Source of the DNA: Bacteroidetes bacterium MedPE-SWsnd-G2
Lineage (GTDB): Bacteria > Bacteroidota > Bacteroidia > Flavobacteriales > Flavobacteriaceae
DNA: 64,000 nt
Direction: 5' to 3'
NCBI GenBank assembly: GCA_001874335.1
Contig: MPDE01000004.1
Span: 186,001 to 250,000, forward strand
In this document: positions 17,788-26,588 of the stretch, piece by piece
Layout: each line of letters opens with the position of its first letter
Numbering within the stretch: position 1 is the first letter of the stretch
Position numbers and translations under genes: made by a program
The notes under the pieces: generated by a model
What the model saw: the letters and a program-made list of their open reading frames with translations, nothing else
Told to the model about the DNA's origin: nothing
The model's database searches: none

Positions 17788-18279
17788 ATGAAAAAAGTAA
17801 TCTTAGGATTAAGTGCTTTTTGTTTAATCGCATTTACTTCTTGTAAAGATGATGCAACACAAAAGGTTGATGAAACTAAAGTAGCAGCGGCAGCAGAAAG
17901 AGATGCATCGTCTTCTGAATTCCCTGTTATCTCGTTTGATGAAAAGGAACATGATTTTGGAACAATCAAGCAAGGAACTCCAGTAGAAACTGTTTTCACT
18001 TATACTAACACAGGAAAAGCTCCTTTAGTAGTAAGTAATATTAAAAGTACTTGTGGATGTACAGTACCTTCAGATTATAGTAAAGAGCCTTTAGCTCCTG
18101 GAGAGTCTTCTAAGTTCACTGTAAAGTTTAACGGTAAAGGTCAAAACCAAGTTCAAAAAACTGTAACCTTGACTACTAATACTGAAAAAGGATCTGAAAC
18201 TGTAAAAATTAAGGCTTTTGTTGAAAAAGACCCTAATGCTCCTGCAAAAGGACAGCCAGCTTCATTTAAAAAACAATAA
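17788..18279 (+). CDS. DUF1573 lipoprotein
   Basis: A 163-residue protein with a lipoprotein signal: MKKVILGLSAFCLIAFTSCK, with lipobox FTSC. The domain after residue 45 is DUF1573, an immunoglobulin-like (ASPM/SPD-2/Hydin-type) fold: FDEKEHDFGTIKQGTPVETV, then TGKAPLVVSNIKSTCGCTVP. The CGC pair is a conserved feature of the family. Function is unknown; the place between nusB and yajC is conserved in Flavobacteria and suggests a housekeeping envelope role. A Lys/Ala/Pro-rich tail closes the protein. Confidence 0.88.
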   Translation: MKKVILGLSAFCLIAFTSCKDDATQKVDETKVAAAAERDASSSEFPVISFDEKEHDFGTIKQGTPVETVFTYTNTGKAPLVVSNIKSTCGCTVPSDYSKEPLAPGESSKFTVKFNGKGQNQVQKTVTLTTNTEKGSETVKIKAFVEKDPNAPAKGQPASFKKQ

Positions 18280-18283
18280 TTAG

Positions 18284-18571
18284 ATGAGCGAAGGATTAAG
18301 TTCTTTTTTACCTTTTATAGCAATGTTTGTTGTGGTGTATTTCTTTATGATTGCGCCTCAAATGAAACGTGCTAAAAAGGAAAAAAAGTTTGCTAACGAA
18401 ATAAAAAAAGGAGATCGCGTTATTACCAAAAGCGGAATGCATGGTAAAATTGTCGAGCTTAATGATAAAGACGGTAGCTGTGTTATTGAAACACTTGCGG
18501 GTAAAATAAAATTTGACCGTAATGCAATTTCAATGGAAAGTAGCCAAAGGTTAAACACTCCTGCTAAATAG
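18284..18571 (+). CDS. yajC: Preprotein translocase subunit YajC
   Basis: A 95-residue protein with one N-terminal membrane helix (FLPFIAMFVVVYFFMIAPQM) followed by the basic KRAKKEKKFANEIKKGDRVI segment and the small beta domain (ITKSGMHGKIVELND) that defines YajC. It associates with SecDF-SecYEG and aids protein export. It begins 4 bases after the DUF1573 stop, so the two are co-translated. An intrinsic terminator follows. Confidence 0.94.
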   Translation: MSEGLSSFLPFIAMFVVVYFFMIAPQMKRAKKEKKFANEIKKGDRVITKSGMHGKIVELNDKDGSCVIETLAGKIKFDRNAISMESSQRLNTPAK

Positions 18572-18593
18572 GTCTTTACATATTTTATAAAAA

Positions 18594-18624
18594 AAAACCA
18601 CTTCAAATTGAAGTGGTTTTTTTA
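18594..18624. terminator. Bidirectional terminator between yajC and the YdeI-like gene
   Basis: aaaaccacttcaa pairs with ttgaagtggtttt, with A tracts on one side and T tracts on the other, so it can stop transcription of yajC (plus) and of the convergent gene at 18626 (minus). Confidence 0.8.
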
Positions 18625-18625
18625 T

Positions 18626-19225
18626 TTAACAATTTTTGTATTTATCATAAAGGCCCTTGCCAGCGAGAATCATTGGAGTAATTTTTTTCAGTCTCCCCAT
18701 TTTTGTAGCCTCTCGTTTAGCTGAGGAGATGTGCTCAGCATATTCTCTTTGTTTTCCTGGTGTTAAAGCCATAAAACAAGTTTCAAGCTCTGTATTAGAT
18801 TTAAATACAGTAATTAATTCAATGGGTAATTCTAACGTTTTTTTAGTTCGATTTGGTTTTACAACTTTACCCAACTTCTGATTTTCTATAGCTTCATTTA
18901 CGTAACTTTTTACTTGAGCTACATTTATGTCGCCTATAGAATTAAAACGCATTTGCATCAACGCTTGGGTTTTTCCTTCTTGAGCATTTACTAATAGCTT
19001 AGCTTCATCTTTAAGGAAAACACCATTAAAAAACCAAATAGCAAAATGGTTTTTAAAGGCACCAAAACCCATCACGTTTTTAGAGTTTAAAGTATATACT
19101 GGCGCGCTCCATTTTAAGGTTTCTTCTAATTCAGTTTGCAAAATAACTTCACGAAGCAAAATTAAGGCTTCTGCCCAATGCGCATTGATTTCGATGTATT
19201 CTTCAACAGAGGTCGCTTTTTTCAT
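18626..19225 (-). CDS. YdeI/OmpD-associated family protein (DUF1801 plus OmdA)
   Basis: A 199-residue cytoplasmic protein. The N-terminal 120 residues match DUF1801 (ETLKWSAPVYTLNSKNVMGF, then HFAIWFFNGVFLKD). The C-terminal 65 residues match the bacteriocin-protection OmdA/YdeI domain (FMALTPGKQREYAEHISSAK, then REATKMGRLKKITPMILAGK). Family members have been tied to peptide or polymyxin resistance in some enterobacteria, but the biochemical role is unknown. It lies 10 bases downstream of pepT on the same strand and is probably co-transcribed with it. Confidence 0.82.
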   Translation of the reverse strand: MKKATSVEEYIEINAHWAEALILLREVILQTELEETLKWSAPVYTLNSKNVMGFGAFKNHFAIWFFNGVFLKDEAKLLVNAQEGKTQALMQMRFNSIGDINVAQVKSYVNEAIENQKLGKVVKPNRTKKTLELPIELITVFKSNTELETCFMALTPGKQREYAEHISSAKREATKMGRLKKITPMILAGKGLYDKYKNC

Positions 19226-19235
19226 ACTATATTAT

Positions 19236-20471
19236 TTATTTGTCATACTTAGACGCTGTTAATTCTGCAATTTTGCAAATAACTTCGGTAGCTTTAAGGA
19301 TACTTTCTACAGGCACATATTCATAACGTCCATGGAAGTTATGTCCACCGGCAAAAATATTTGGACAAGGTAATCCCATATAACTTAATTGAGAACCGTC
19401 TGTACCACCTCTAATAGCTTTTATTAGTGGTTTAATATTTAATGCTTTCATAGCGTCTTCTGCAAGATCTACGATATGCATTACAGGCTCAACCTTTTCT
19501 TTCATATTAAAGTATTGATCTTTAATTTCAATAGAAACCGTGCCTTTTCCAAATTTAGTATTTAATTGGTCAACCAAATTTTGCATAGTCACTTTTCGCT
19601 CTTCAAACAAAGTTCTGTCGTGATCTCTAATGATATATTGCAGTGTTGTTTCTTCAACTTCACCTTTCATATCACATAAATGGAAAAAACCTTCGTAGCC
19701 TTCAGTTGTCTCTGGAGTTTCATTTCTTGATAGTCCATTAATAAACTCAGTAGCTATATACATTGAGTTTATTAATTTTCCTTTAGCATAACCAGGATGT
19801 ACAATTTTTCCTTTTACAGTTACAACCGCTCCAGCTGCATTAAAGTTCTCATATTCCAACTCCCCAATTTGACTTCCATCCATAGTGTAAGCCCAATCAG
19901 CATTAAATTTTTTAACATCAAACTTATGTGCGCCTCTACCAATTTCTTCATCTGGTGTAAATCCAACTCTAATTGGTCCATGTTTAATTTCTGGATGTTG
20001 GATTAAATATTCCATGGCAGAAACAATTTCGCAAATACCGGCTTTGTCATCTGCTCCTAAAAGCGTCGTACCATCTGTTGTAATTAAGGTCTGGCCCTTA
20101 TATAAAAGTAAGTCTTCAAAATAGTCTGGAGACAATACAATATTTTGTTCCTTATTAAGAATAATGTCTTTACCATCATAGTTTTCTATGATTTGTGGAT
20201 TTACATTTGCTCCAGTAAAATCTGGAGTAGTGTCAAAATGAGATACAAATCCAATAGTTGGCACATGGTGGTCTACATTACTGGGTAAAGTGGCCATAAT
20301 ATAGGCGTGCTCATCTATAGTAACATCTTCCATACCTATAGCTTTAAGCTCTTCTACCAACTTATTTGCTAAATCCCATTGCTTGGCTGTACTTGGTGTT
20401 GTGTCTGATTTTGGATCTGATTCTGTGTCTATTTTTACATAGCCAATAAATCGGTCTATAATGTGTTGCAT
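19236..20471 (-). CDS. pepT: Peptidase T (tripeptide aminopeptidase)
   Basis: A 411-residue M20B metallopeptidase, the usual length. The dinuclear zinc site is intact: H78 and D80 in [11 protein letters not shown]141 in [10 protein letters not shown]175 (catalytic) and E176 in [11 protein letters not shown], and the C-terminal histidine in [12 protein letters not shown]. It removes the N-terminal residue from tripeptides in the cytoplasm, completing peptide breakdown. The start ATG gives [20 protein letters not shown], which fits the family well. Confidence 0.94.
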   Translation of the reverse strand: MQHIIDRFIGYVKIDTESDPKSDTTPSTAKQWDLANKLVEELKAIGMEDVTIDEHAYIMATLPSNVDHHVPTIGFVSHFDTTPDFTGANVNPQIIENYDGKDIILNKEQNIVLSPDYFEDLLLYKGQTLITTDGTTLLGADDKAGICEIVSAMEYLIQHPEIKHGPIRVGFTPDEEIGRGAHKFDVKKFNADWAYTMDGSQIGELEYENFNAAGAVVTVKGKIVHPGYAKGKLINSMYIATEFINGLSRNETPETTEGYEGFFHLCDMKGEVEETTLQYIIRDHDRTLFEERKVTMQNLVDQLNTKFGKGTVSIEIKDQYFNMKEKVEPVMHIVDLAEDAMKALNIKPLIKAIRGGTDGSQLSYMGLPCPNIFAGGHNFHGRYEYVPVESILKATEVICKIAELTASKYDK

Positions 20472-20546
20472 TTGTATAAAATTTTAGGTTTGTAAAAGTA
20501 ACCATTAATTTCAAATGGAAACATGGCAAATATCACAAATGAATAG

Positions 20547-20554
20547 TATTTTTG
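20547..20554 (+). promoter_or_regulatory. -7 box of pyrD
   Basis: TATTTTTG (TAnnTTTG) lies 17 bases upstream of the ATG at 20572. Its position inside a possible N-terminal extension argues that the upstream ATG at 20515 is not the start of pyrD. Confidence 0.55.
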
Positions 20555-20571
20555 CACTAAATATTATTTCT

Positions 20572-21606
20572 ATGTATAAGGCTTTAATCCGAAGTGTATT
20601 ATTTCAATTTGACCCAGAAAAAGTACATCATTTCACTTTTAAAACAATTAGTTTTATTCATAAAATCCCTTTAGTTCCTGCTATTATTAGAGGTTTGTTT
20701 CAGGTTAATGACAAGAGGTTAGAACGAGAAGTATTTGGACTTAAGTTTAAAAACCCTGTTGGTCTTGCTGCTGGTTTTGATAAAAATGCAGTGCTTTTTA
20801 ATGAACTTGGAAATTTTGGATTTGGCTTTGTTGAAATAGGAACTGTAACACCAAGAGGACAAGTTGGAAATCCTAAAAAAAGATTGTTTCGGTTGAAAGC
20901 CGATAATGCAATTATTAATAGAATGGGATTCAATAATGAAGGTGTTGAAGCTGCTATTGAAAAGCTAAAAAAGAATAAAAAACAGATTATAATAGGCGGT
21001 AATATTGGTAAAAACACAGATACTGCCCCAGAAGGATATACTAAAGATTATTTAGATTGTTTTAATGCATTACATCCTTATGTAGATTATTTTGTATTGA
21101 ACGTAAGTTGTCCAAATGTAGGAAGCCATGCTAAACTAACGGATAAAGATTATTTGGAAGAATTGATTGGAGCAACTCAAAACGCTAACAGACAATTTGA
21201 AACTCAAAAACCTATTCTACTTAAAATTGCTCCTGATTTAAACGAAATTCAATTGGATGAAATCATCGAGTTGGTTGCTAAAACTAAATTGCAAGGGGTA
21301 ATCGCTTCAAATACATCGGTGTCAAGAGAAGGTCTTAAGGCTTCAAAAGCTCAATTAGATGAAATTGGAAATGGCGGATTAAGTGGATTACCTATAAAAG
21401 ATAAAAGTACAAAGGTAATTGCGTATTTGGCTAAAAAGAGTAACAAGGCTTTTCCAATTATTGGAGTAGGTGGAGTTCATAGTGCAAATGATGCTTTAGA
21501 AAAAATAGAAGCAGGAGCCGATTTAGTTCAGCTTTACACTGGCTTTATTTATGAAGGTCCGGCTTTGATAAAACAAATAAATAAAGCTCTATTGCAAAAG
21601 CAATAA
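20572..21606 (+). CDS. pyrD: Dihydroorotate dehydrogenase (quinone), class 2
   Basis: From the ATG at 20572 the product is 344 residues, typical of class 2 enzymes. The N-terminal membrane-associating helices ([20 protein letters not shown]) are present, which separates it from class 1. FMN-binding and catalytic segments follow: [29 protein letters not shown]-type motif as [11 protein letters not shown] with the catalytic Ser, and [20 protein letters not shown] near the end. It oxidises dihydroorotate to orotate with quinone as acceptor in pyrimidine synthesis. The -7 box just upstream supports this start. Confidence 0.94.
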   Translation: MYKALIRSVLFQFDPEKVHHFTFKTISFIHKIPLVPAIIRGLFQVNDKRLEREVFGLKFKNPVGLAAGFDKNAVLFNELGNFGFGFVEIGTVTPRGQVGNPKKRLFRLKADNAIINRMGFNNEGVEAAIEKLKKNKKQIIIGGNIGKNTDTAPEGYTKDYLDCFNALHPYVDYFVLNVSCPNVGSHAKLTDKDYLEELIGATQNANRQFETQKPILLKIAPDLNEIQLDEIIELVAKTKLQGVIASNTSVSREGLKASKAQLDEIGNGGLSGLPIKDKSTKVIAYLAKKSNKAFPIIGVGGVHSANDALEKIEAGADLVQLYTGFIYEGPALIKQINKALLQKQ

Positions 21607-21616
21607 AGCTTTAGCT

Positions 21617-22543
21617 CTACTGTTTAATAATTTTCCTATTGATAGAATTTCCGTTAGTAAAATCTACTTTTAATATATAAATGCCTTGATTTAAGTTTGA
21701 AATGTCTAATTCAACATTTGAAATTGATGTTGAGTTACTATTTTTTTGAAGGATTTTCTTCCCTAAAACATCATATAAGGCAATGTTTTCGATGGGATTG
21801 GCTTGGTGAGCTGTTATCGCTAATTCATTTTTTGCCGGGTTTGGATAGATTAAAGTTTGTTCGACATCACTTTGATTTATACCTAGAGTTGTGCTCACTA
21901 AAGTAATGGTTAAGGTTCCCATTTTTTCACTTCCAAATGGCGCAACATTAATTAAACTACTAATAGGTTCAAAAGGATCGGTGATAAGGTTGCTTGATGT
22001 ATAATCTGTCCCGCTATCGGTTCCTGCATCATAAGCAAACAAATCAATAGATATATTGTCTTTCCATGAATCTCCATCCCTTAGATTGAAACTATTAATG
22101 GCGATTATCCAATCTGGGCTCGGAGCAATCATTGATACTAAACTTAAAAGAGGAAAATCTTCAGAAACTGTTACATCTTCTAGAGTCGCCGAGCTAATAG
22201 CGGCAAAAGGCGAAAACCCTTGTTGTAACCATTGGTCTGCATCTCCGTCACTAATATAATCTGAAACTTCGTTAAATAAGTTAGTGTTAACGCCCGCTTC
22301 AGCAACGCTTTTAATTCCTGGTGATGCCAGCTGTCCCATTTCTAATAATCTAATTGATGCGTTATGAGTTGCTCCAACTAAATTTGACCAATGGGCGTTA
22401 CCAGGAACGGTTCCGTGATCTGTTGAATTCCATGAGCTTTGAAAGCTGATATCATAAATTGCTGATGATTGGGAGTGGGCAATTGAGGCTGTAAAAAGAG
22501 TGAGAATAAATAGGTAATAAAATCGAGAAGTAATTGTTTTCAT
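21617..22543 (-). CDS. Secreted spondin-domain protein with T9SS type A sorting domain
   Basis: A 308-residue secreted protein. The Sec signal (MKTITSRFYYLFILTLFTAS) is followed by a spondin_N-like domain over about 25-200: YDISFQSSWNSTDHGTVPGN, HWSNLVGATHNASIRLLEMG and SPDWIIAINSFNLRDGDSW follow that domain's order of conserved segments. The last 80 residues form a Por secretion (type A) sorting domain: LIYPNPAKNEL, then NIALYDVLGKKIL, and the end IYILKVDFTNGNSINRKIIK. It should be exported by the type IX system and anchored or released at the cell surface, perhaps with an adhesive role. It converges with pyrD. Confidence 0.85.
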   Translation of the reverse strand: MKTITSRFYYLFILTLFTASIAHSQSSAIYDISFQSSWNSTDHGTVPGNAHWSNLVGATHNASIRLLEMGQLASPGIKSVAEAGVNTNLFNEVSDYISDGDADQWLQQGFSPFAAISSATLEDVTVSEDFPLLSLVSMIAPSPDWIIAINSFNLRDGDSWKDNISIDLFAYDAGTDSGTDYTSSNLITDPFEPISSLINVAPFGSEKMGTLTITLVSTTLGINQSDVEQTLIYPNPAKNELAITAHQANPIENIALYDVLGKKILQKNSNSTSISNVELDISNLNQGIYILKVDFTNGNSINRKIIKQ

Positions 22544-22789
22544 AGTGTGGTTTTTTTAAGCAGTCGGTTTTGAAGAAAAATACTTACGGCTTCAATTAAA
22601 AAAAAGGAAATTAATTATTGATAATCAGGGGGTTGGTTGATTGTTGACTTATGTGTTATGTGATTTTTGAGCTTCATAATTTAAATTAAGCCAATAATTA
22701 AACAGGTTTTTAATGAGCTGATATTTAGCGGGTTGTGGTTACGAGTTGGTAGGAGATAAATTCATGTTCTTTTTTCTAGCTAAAATCAT

Positions 22790-22797
22790 TACTTTTG
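22790..22797 (+). promoter_or_regulatory. -7 box of the HMG-CoA lyase gene
   Basis: TACTTTTG (TAnnTTTG) stands 19 bases upstream of the ATG at 22817. The rest of the gap from 22544 shows no gene and no clear -33 TTG. Confidence 0.45.
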
Positions 22798-22816
22798 AAT
22801 CCAAATTAACACACCC

Positions 22817-23680
22817 ATGTCTTCTAAAGTCAAAATCATTGAGTGCCCGCGTGATGCCATGCAAGGAATAAAGGAATTTATTCCGACGGAGAAAAAGGTA
22901 CAGTACATCCAATCATTATTGCGAGTTGGTTTTGATAGTATAGATTTTGGGAGTTTTGTATCTCCGAGAGCAATTCCTCAAATGGTAGATACAGCAGAAG
23001 TGTTATCGCAATTAGATTTATCGAACACTAAAAGTAAGCTGTTAGCCATTATAGCTAATCTAAGAGGTGCTCAATCTGCTTGTGAACACACTGAAATTAA
23101 ATACTTGGGGTATCCGTTTTCTATTTCAGAGAATTTTCAAATGCGTAATACGCATAAAACCATTAGTCAATCAGTTGAGCTTTTACAGGAAATATTGAAT
23201 TTGGCCGATAAAAATGGTAAAGAAGTGGTGGCCTATTTGTCAATGGGCTTTGGTAATCCTTATGGAGACCCTTGGGATGTTGAGATAGTAGGCGAATGGA
23301 CCGAACGATTAGCTCAAATGGGAGTTAAAATTTTATCCCTTAGTGATACCGTTGGAACTTCAGATCCGGAAACTATAAATTACTTGTTTTCAAATTTAAT
23401 TCCCAAATACCCTAAAATTGAATTTGGGGCTCATTTGCATACTACGCCTTCAACTTGGCATGAAAAGGTAGACGCCGCATATAAAGCCGGTTGTTTAAGG
23501 TTTGACGGTGCTATACAGGGGTTTGGTGGATGCCCAATGGCTAAAGACGAGCTTACCGGAAATATGCCTACAGAAAAATTACTTTCTTATTTTACAACCC
23601 AAAAAAGGAATGACCTAAATGCTTTTAGTTTTGAAAGCGCTTATAACGAAGCCAGTAAAATTTTTAATACCTACCATTAA
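22817..23680 (+). CDS. Hydroxymethylglutaryl-CoA lyase
   Basis: A 287-residue TIM-barrel of the HMGL-like family. IECPRDAMQGIKEFIPTEKK is the N-terminal strand with the metal Asp (usually PRDG; here PRDA), FGAHLHTTPSTWHEKVDAAY carries the metal histidines (HxH), and FGGCPMAKDELTGNMPTEKL is the HMG-CoA lyase signature with its catalytic cysteine. It cleaves HMG-CoA to acetyl-CoA and acetoacetate, the last step of leucine breakdown, matching the leucine dehydrogenase 6 kb upstream. The Gly-to-Ala change in PRDA is a common Bacteroidota variant as far as I recall, and I regard it as benign. Confidence 0.9.
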   Translation: MSSKVKIIECPRDAMQGIKEFIPTEKKVQYIQSLLRVGFDSIDFGSFVSPRAIPQMVDTAEVLSQLDLSNTKSKLLAIIANLRGAQSACEHTEIKYLGYPFSISENFQMRNTHKTISQSVELLQEILNLADKNGKEVVAYLSMGFGNPYGDPWDVEIVGEWTERLAQMGVKILSLSDTVGTSDPETINYLFSNLIPKYPKIEFGAHLHTTPSTWHEKVDAAYKAGCLRFDGAIQGFGGCPMAKDELTGNMPTEKLLSYFTTQKRNDLNAFSFESAYNEASKIFNTYH

Positions 23681-23770
23681 GTAAGAAGGATTACTTTTAC
23701 TACTATCCTAATTTAAAATCCGTACTTAGTTTACAAAAGAATAAGTATATTGGATTAAAAATTAGAATAT

Positions 23771-24271
23771 ATGATTGCAATAATTGAAAAACTTCTTAAC
23801 GAACAAGTGAAATATGAAGCTTTAGCTTCAATGCAATATTTGGCTATGGCATCTTGGGCAGATTGTAATGGTTATAATGGAGTAGCCGATTTTTTTTATA
23901 ATCAATCAGAGGAAGAACGAATGCATATGACCAAATTGGTCAAGTTTGTAAACGAAAGAGGTGGTCGTACCATTATTCCTTCTCTCGCCCAACCAAAATT
24001 AGAATTTTCAGGTCTTTCGGAGCTTTTTAGTACATTTTTAAATAGTGAAGAGACCGTGACTCAGCATATTAATGAGATTATTTATGAGTGTTTAAAACAT
24101 AAAGATTATAATGTACATAACTTTATGCAATGGTATGTTACCGAGCAATTAGAAGAAGAGGCCCTCGCTCGCACCCTGTTAGACAAACTAAATATTATTG
24201 GTGATGATAAATCTGGGGTGTACTTATTTGATAGAGATATTCTTGAAATTAACTTAAATAAAGACGAATAG
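23771..24271 (+). CDS. ftnA: Non-haem ferritin
   Basis: A 166-residue ferritin. The four-helix diiron centre is complete: E in NEQVKYEALASMQYLAMASW, the E-x2-H pair in SEEERMHMTKLVKFVNERGG, and E/Q residues in the third and fourth helices (EQLEEEALARTLLDKL). It oxidises Fe2+ and stores it as a mineral inside a 24-subunit shell in the cytoplasm. A hairpin terminator lies 22 bases after the stop. No iron-responsive operator was recognised upstream. Confidence 0.95.
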   Translation: MIAIIEKLLNEQVKYEALASMQYLAMASWADCNGYNGVADFFYNQSEEERMHMTKLVKFVNERGGRTIIPSLAQPKLEFSGLSELFSTFLNSEETVTQHINEIIYECLKHKDYNVHNFMQWYVTEQLEEEALARTLLDKLNIIGDDKSGVYLFDRDILEINLNKDE

Positions 24272-24293
24272 TCGGTTGAAAATTTAACAATTA

Positions 24294-24320
24294 ATAGCGC
24301 ATTTATATGCGCTATATTTT
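24294..24320 (+). terminator. Terminator after ferritin
   Basis: atagcgcat (24294-24302) and atgcgctat (24307-24315) form a perfect 9-bp stem with loop ttat, followed by attttt. A TAnnTTTG box begins 6 bases after the stem, at 24321. Confidence 0.75.
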
Positions 24321-24328
24321 TAATTTTG
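24321..24328 (+). promoter_or_regulatory. -7 box ahead of the Cys/Lys-rich small ORF
   Basis: TAATTTTG matches TAnnTTTG and lies 40 bases upstream of the ATG at 24369, directly behind the ferritin terminator. There is no clear -33 TTG. Confidence 0.4.
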
Positions 24329-24368
24329 CGCTTTATTTAGATTAATTAAAAATAGATTAAGCCAATTA

Positions 24369-24500
24369 ATGAATTCAGTTGTTCTTTTAGACCGTCCACA
24401 ATTTCAATGTAGCACTTCATGTTGCGATAAAAAGAAGAAATGCTGTAAGAAGTATAAAAAGAAGGGGAAAACCAATTGTAAACGTTGCCCCAAATTTTAG
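24369..24500 (+). CDS. Small Cys/Lys-rich protein (43 aa), possible metal-binding peptide
   Basis: A complete 43-codon frame (ATG to TAG) in the ferritin-guaB gap. The product has seven cysteines (14, 18, 19, 25, 26, 37, 40) arranged C-x3-CC-x5-CC and C-x2-C, and about a dozen lysines, mostly at 21-34. It starts MNSVVLLDRPQF and ends TNCKRCPKF. The C-x2-C pair and two CC pairs suggest metal binding, or an unstructured nucleic-acid-binding peptide. It is flanked by a terminator and -7 box upstream. I recognise no family. Coding status rests on composition and position only. Confidence 0.55.
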   Translation: MNSVVLLDRPQFQCSTSCCDKKKKCCKKYKKKGKTNCKRCPKF

Positions 24501-24566
24501 TATATAGGTAATTATTCAGATCCAAACTATTCCATAATAATACAAGTTATTTCCATTTAGAATTAG

Positions 24567-24574
24567 TATCTTTG
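24567..24574 (+). promoter_or_regulatory. -7 box of guaB
   Basis: TATCTTTG is a consensus TAnnTTTG box 24 bases upstream of the ATG at 24599. No TTG is at the usual distance. Confidence 0.55.
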
Positions 24575-24598
24575 CACGCAATTAAATCTTAATTGCTC

Positions 24599-26071
24599 AT
24601 GATATCACATCAAAATAAAATTGTAGGTGAAGGTCTTACTTACGATGATGTACTTTTAGTACCAGCTTTCTCTGAAGTTCTTCCAAGAGAAGTTAGCATT
24701 CAATCAAAATTCACGAAAAACATTACTATTAATGTTCCTATTGTCTCTGCTGCTATGGATACAGTAACAGAAAGTGCAATGGCAATTGCTATTGCAAGAG
24801 AAGGAGGCATTGGTGTGCTTCACAAAAATATGACTATCGCTGCTCAGGCGAACGAGGTTAGAAAAGTGAAGCGAGCTGAAAGTGGTATGATTATCGATCC
24901 TGTAACTTTGCCTTTATCTGCAATTGTTGCAGATGCAAAGCAAAATATGGCCGAGCACAAAATTGGAGGTATTCCAATTGTGGATGAAAACGGATTGTTA
25001 AAAGGGATTGTGACTAATAGGGATTTGCGTTTTGAAAGAAATGACGATCGTCCTATAATAGAAGTAATGACCGATAATAATTTAGTAACTGCAGCTGAAG
25101 GAACATCTTTAAAAGATGCTGAGGTTATTTTGCAAAAAAATAAAATTGAAAAATTACCAGTAGTGGATGCTAATAACAAATTAGTTGGTCTTATTACCTT
25201 CAGGGATATTACTAAATTAACTCAAAAACCAATAGCAAATAAAGATACCTATGGTAGATTGAGAGTTGCTGCTGCATTGGGTGTTACTGGTGATGCTGTT
25301 GAAAGAGCGCAAGCTTTGGTGAAATCTGGTGTTGATGCAGTTATTATTGACACGGCTCATGGGCATACTAAAGGTGTGGTTAATGTATTAAAAACTATAA
25401 AATCTCAATTTCCTGATTTAGATGTGATAGTAGGAAATATTGCAACAGGTGCAGCTGCTAAATATTTGGTTGAAGCTGGTGCAGATGCTGTAAAAGTTGG
25501 TATTGGTCCAGGGTCTATTTGTACAACTCGAGTTGTTGCTGGTGTTGGTTTTCCACAATTTTCTGCAGTATTGGAAGTCGCAGAAGCAATTAAGGGATCT
25601 GGGATACCGGTTATTGCCGATGGTGGAATTAGATATACAGGAGATATTCCTAAAGCTATTGCTGCTGGGGCCGATTGTGTGATGTTAGGTTCATTACTTG
25701 CAGGTACAAAAGAATCTCCAGGAGAAACTATTATTTACGAAGGACGAAAGTTTAAATCATATAGAGGGATGGGCTCTGTTGAAGCTATGAAACAAGGTAG
25801 TAAAGACAGGTATTTTCAAGATGTTGAAGATGATATTAAGAAACTTGTTCCTGAAGGAATTGTGGGTAGAGTGCCTTACAAAGGTGATTTGTTTGAAAGC
25901 ATTCACCAATTTATCGGCGGATTAAGAGCTGGAATGGGGTACTGTGGTGCAAAGGATGTTGAAACTTTAAAAGAGACTGGTAGATTTGTGAAAATTACTG
26001 CTTCTGGAATCAATGAAAGTCATCCTCATGATGTTACAATTACAAAAGAATCTCCTAATTACTCGAGATAA
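24599..26071 (+). CDS. guaB: Inosine-5'-monophosphate dehydrogenase
   Basis: From the ATG at 24599 the product is 490 residues, the standard bacterial length. [19 protein letters not shown] opens the barrel, two CBS domains occupy about 95-205 ([20 protein letters not shown] and [19 protein letters not shown]), and [20 protein letters not shown] is the active-site loop with the catalytic cysteine. [19 protein letters not shown] marks the flap region. It oxidises IMP to XMP with NAD+, the committing step of guanine nucleotide synthesis. A consensus -7 box precedes it and a strong terminator follows. Confidence 0.96.
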   Translation: MISHQNKIVGEGLTYDDVLLVPAFSEVLPREVSIQSKFTKNITINVPIVSAAMDTVTESAMAIAIAREGGIGVLHKNMTIAAQANEVRKVKRAESGMIIDPVTLPLSAIVADAKQNMAEHKIGGIPIVDENGLLKGIVTNRDLRFERNDDRPIIEVMTDNNLVTAAEGTSLKDAEVILQKNKIEKLPVVDANNKLVGLITFRDITKLTQKPIANKDTYGRLRVAAALGVTGDAVERAQALVKSGVDAVIIDTAHGHTKGVVNVLKTIKSQFPDLDVIVGNIATGAAAKYLVEAGADAVKVGIGPGSICTTRVVAGVGFPQFSAVLEVAEAIKGSGIPVIADGGIRYTGDIPKAIAAGADCVMLGSLLAGTKESPGETIIYEGRKFKSYRGMGSVEAMKQGSKDRYFQDVEDDIKKLVPEGIVGRVPYKGDLFESIHQFIGGLRAGMGYCGAKDVETLKETGRFVKITASGINESHPHDVTITKESPNYSR

Positions 26072-26090
26072 TTTACATTATAAATTCAAA

Positions 26091-26121
26091 AAAAAGCCTC
26101 ATAGTTATATGAGGCTTTTTT
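26091..26121. terminator. Terminator between guaB and the lipoprotein gene
   Basis: aaaaagcctcat pairs with atgaggcttttt around loop agttat; A and T tracts on either side let it serve guaB (plus) and the convergent lipoprotein gene (minus). Confidence 0.85.
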
Positions 26122-26140
26122 ATGTTGTATCTATAGAGAA

Positions 26141-26446
26141 TTATTGTTTGTCTATGCATGATACTCTTACCATTGGTCCCATCATACAAATCCCTGCCAT
26201 TCCCTTGTCTTCAGTGTAGCTGACCACAATCTTTTGTAGATCTTCAAAATGAAATTCAAATTCATCCAAATTAAACGGTTGAACATTTGTACCGTCTTCC
26301 AATTCAAAAATCCAAGAGCAGCCATCTAATCCTTTCATGTCCTTTACAGTTGCAGAAACGCCATTAGGGCATTTTGTTTTCTTATTTTCTTTACAAGCTA
26401 CAGTGGTAAAAGTAACAGCTAAACATAATAACAATAGTTGTTTCAT
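26141..26446 (-). CDS. Small lipoprotein of unknown function
   Basis: A 101-residue protein with signal MKQLLLLCLAVTFTTVACKE, whose VAC lipobox predicts lipid attachment. The mature part holds KCPNGVSATVKDMKGLDGCS and later GMAGICMMGPMVRVSCIDKQ; four cysteines besides the lipobox one could form two disulfides. I recognise no named domain. Codon use and the signal support a real gene, and it converges with guaB at a shared terminator. Confidence 0.75.
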   Translation of the reverse strand: MKQLLLLCLAVTFTTVACKENKKTKCPNGVSATVKDMKGLDGCSWIFELEDGTNVQPFNLDEFEFHFEDLQKIVVSYTEDKGMAGICMMGPMVRVSCIDKQ

Positions 26447-26588
26447 TTTGTGCGTGTTTTAATTGGTTCACTTAAAGTAATGAAATGTTTTGAAAATGTT
26501 AGCAAAGTCTTAATACAATTATGTAATATGTTTTATTATATTTAATTCAAAATCAATTAGTTCAGTTATTACCAATCAATCTATAAAT

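Noticed and set aside
20515-20571. Upstream ATG extending PyrD by 19 residues
   Set aside because: A consensus -7 box lies inside this stretch and class 2 enzymes start at MYKALIR-like sequence.
22544-22816. Search for a gene in the gap between the spondin-domain gene and HMG-CoA lyase
   Set aside because: No frame of useful length or recognisable RNA; only a -7 box near the right end.
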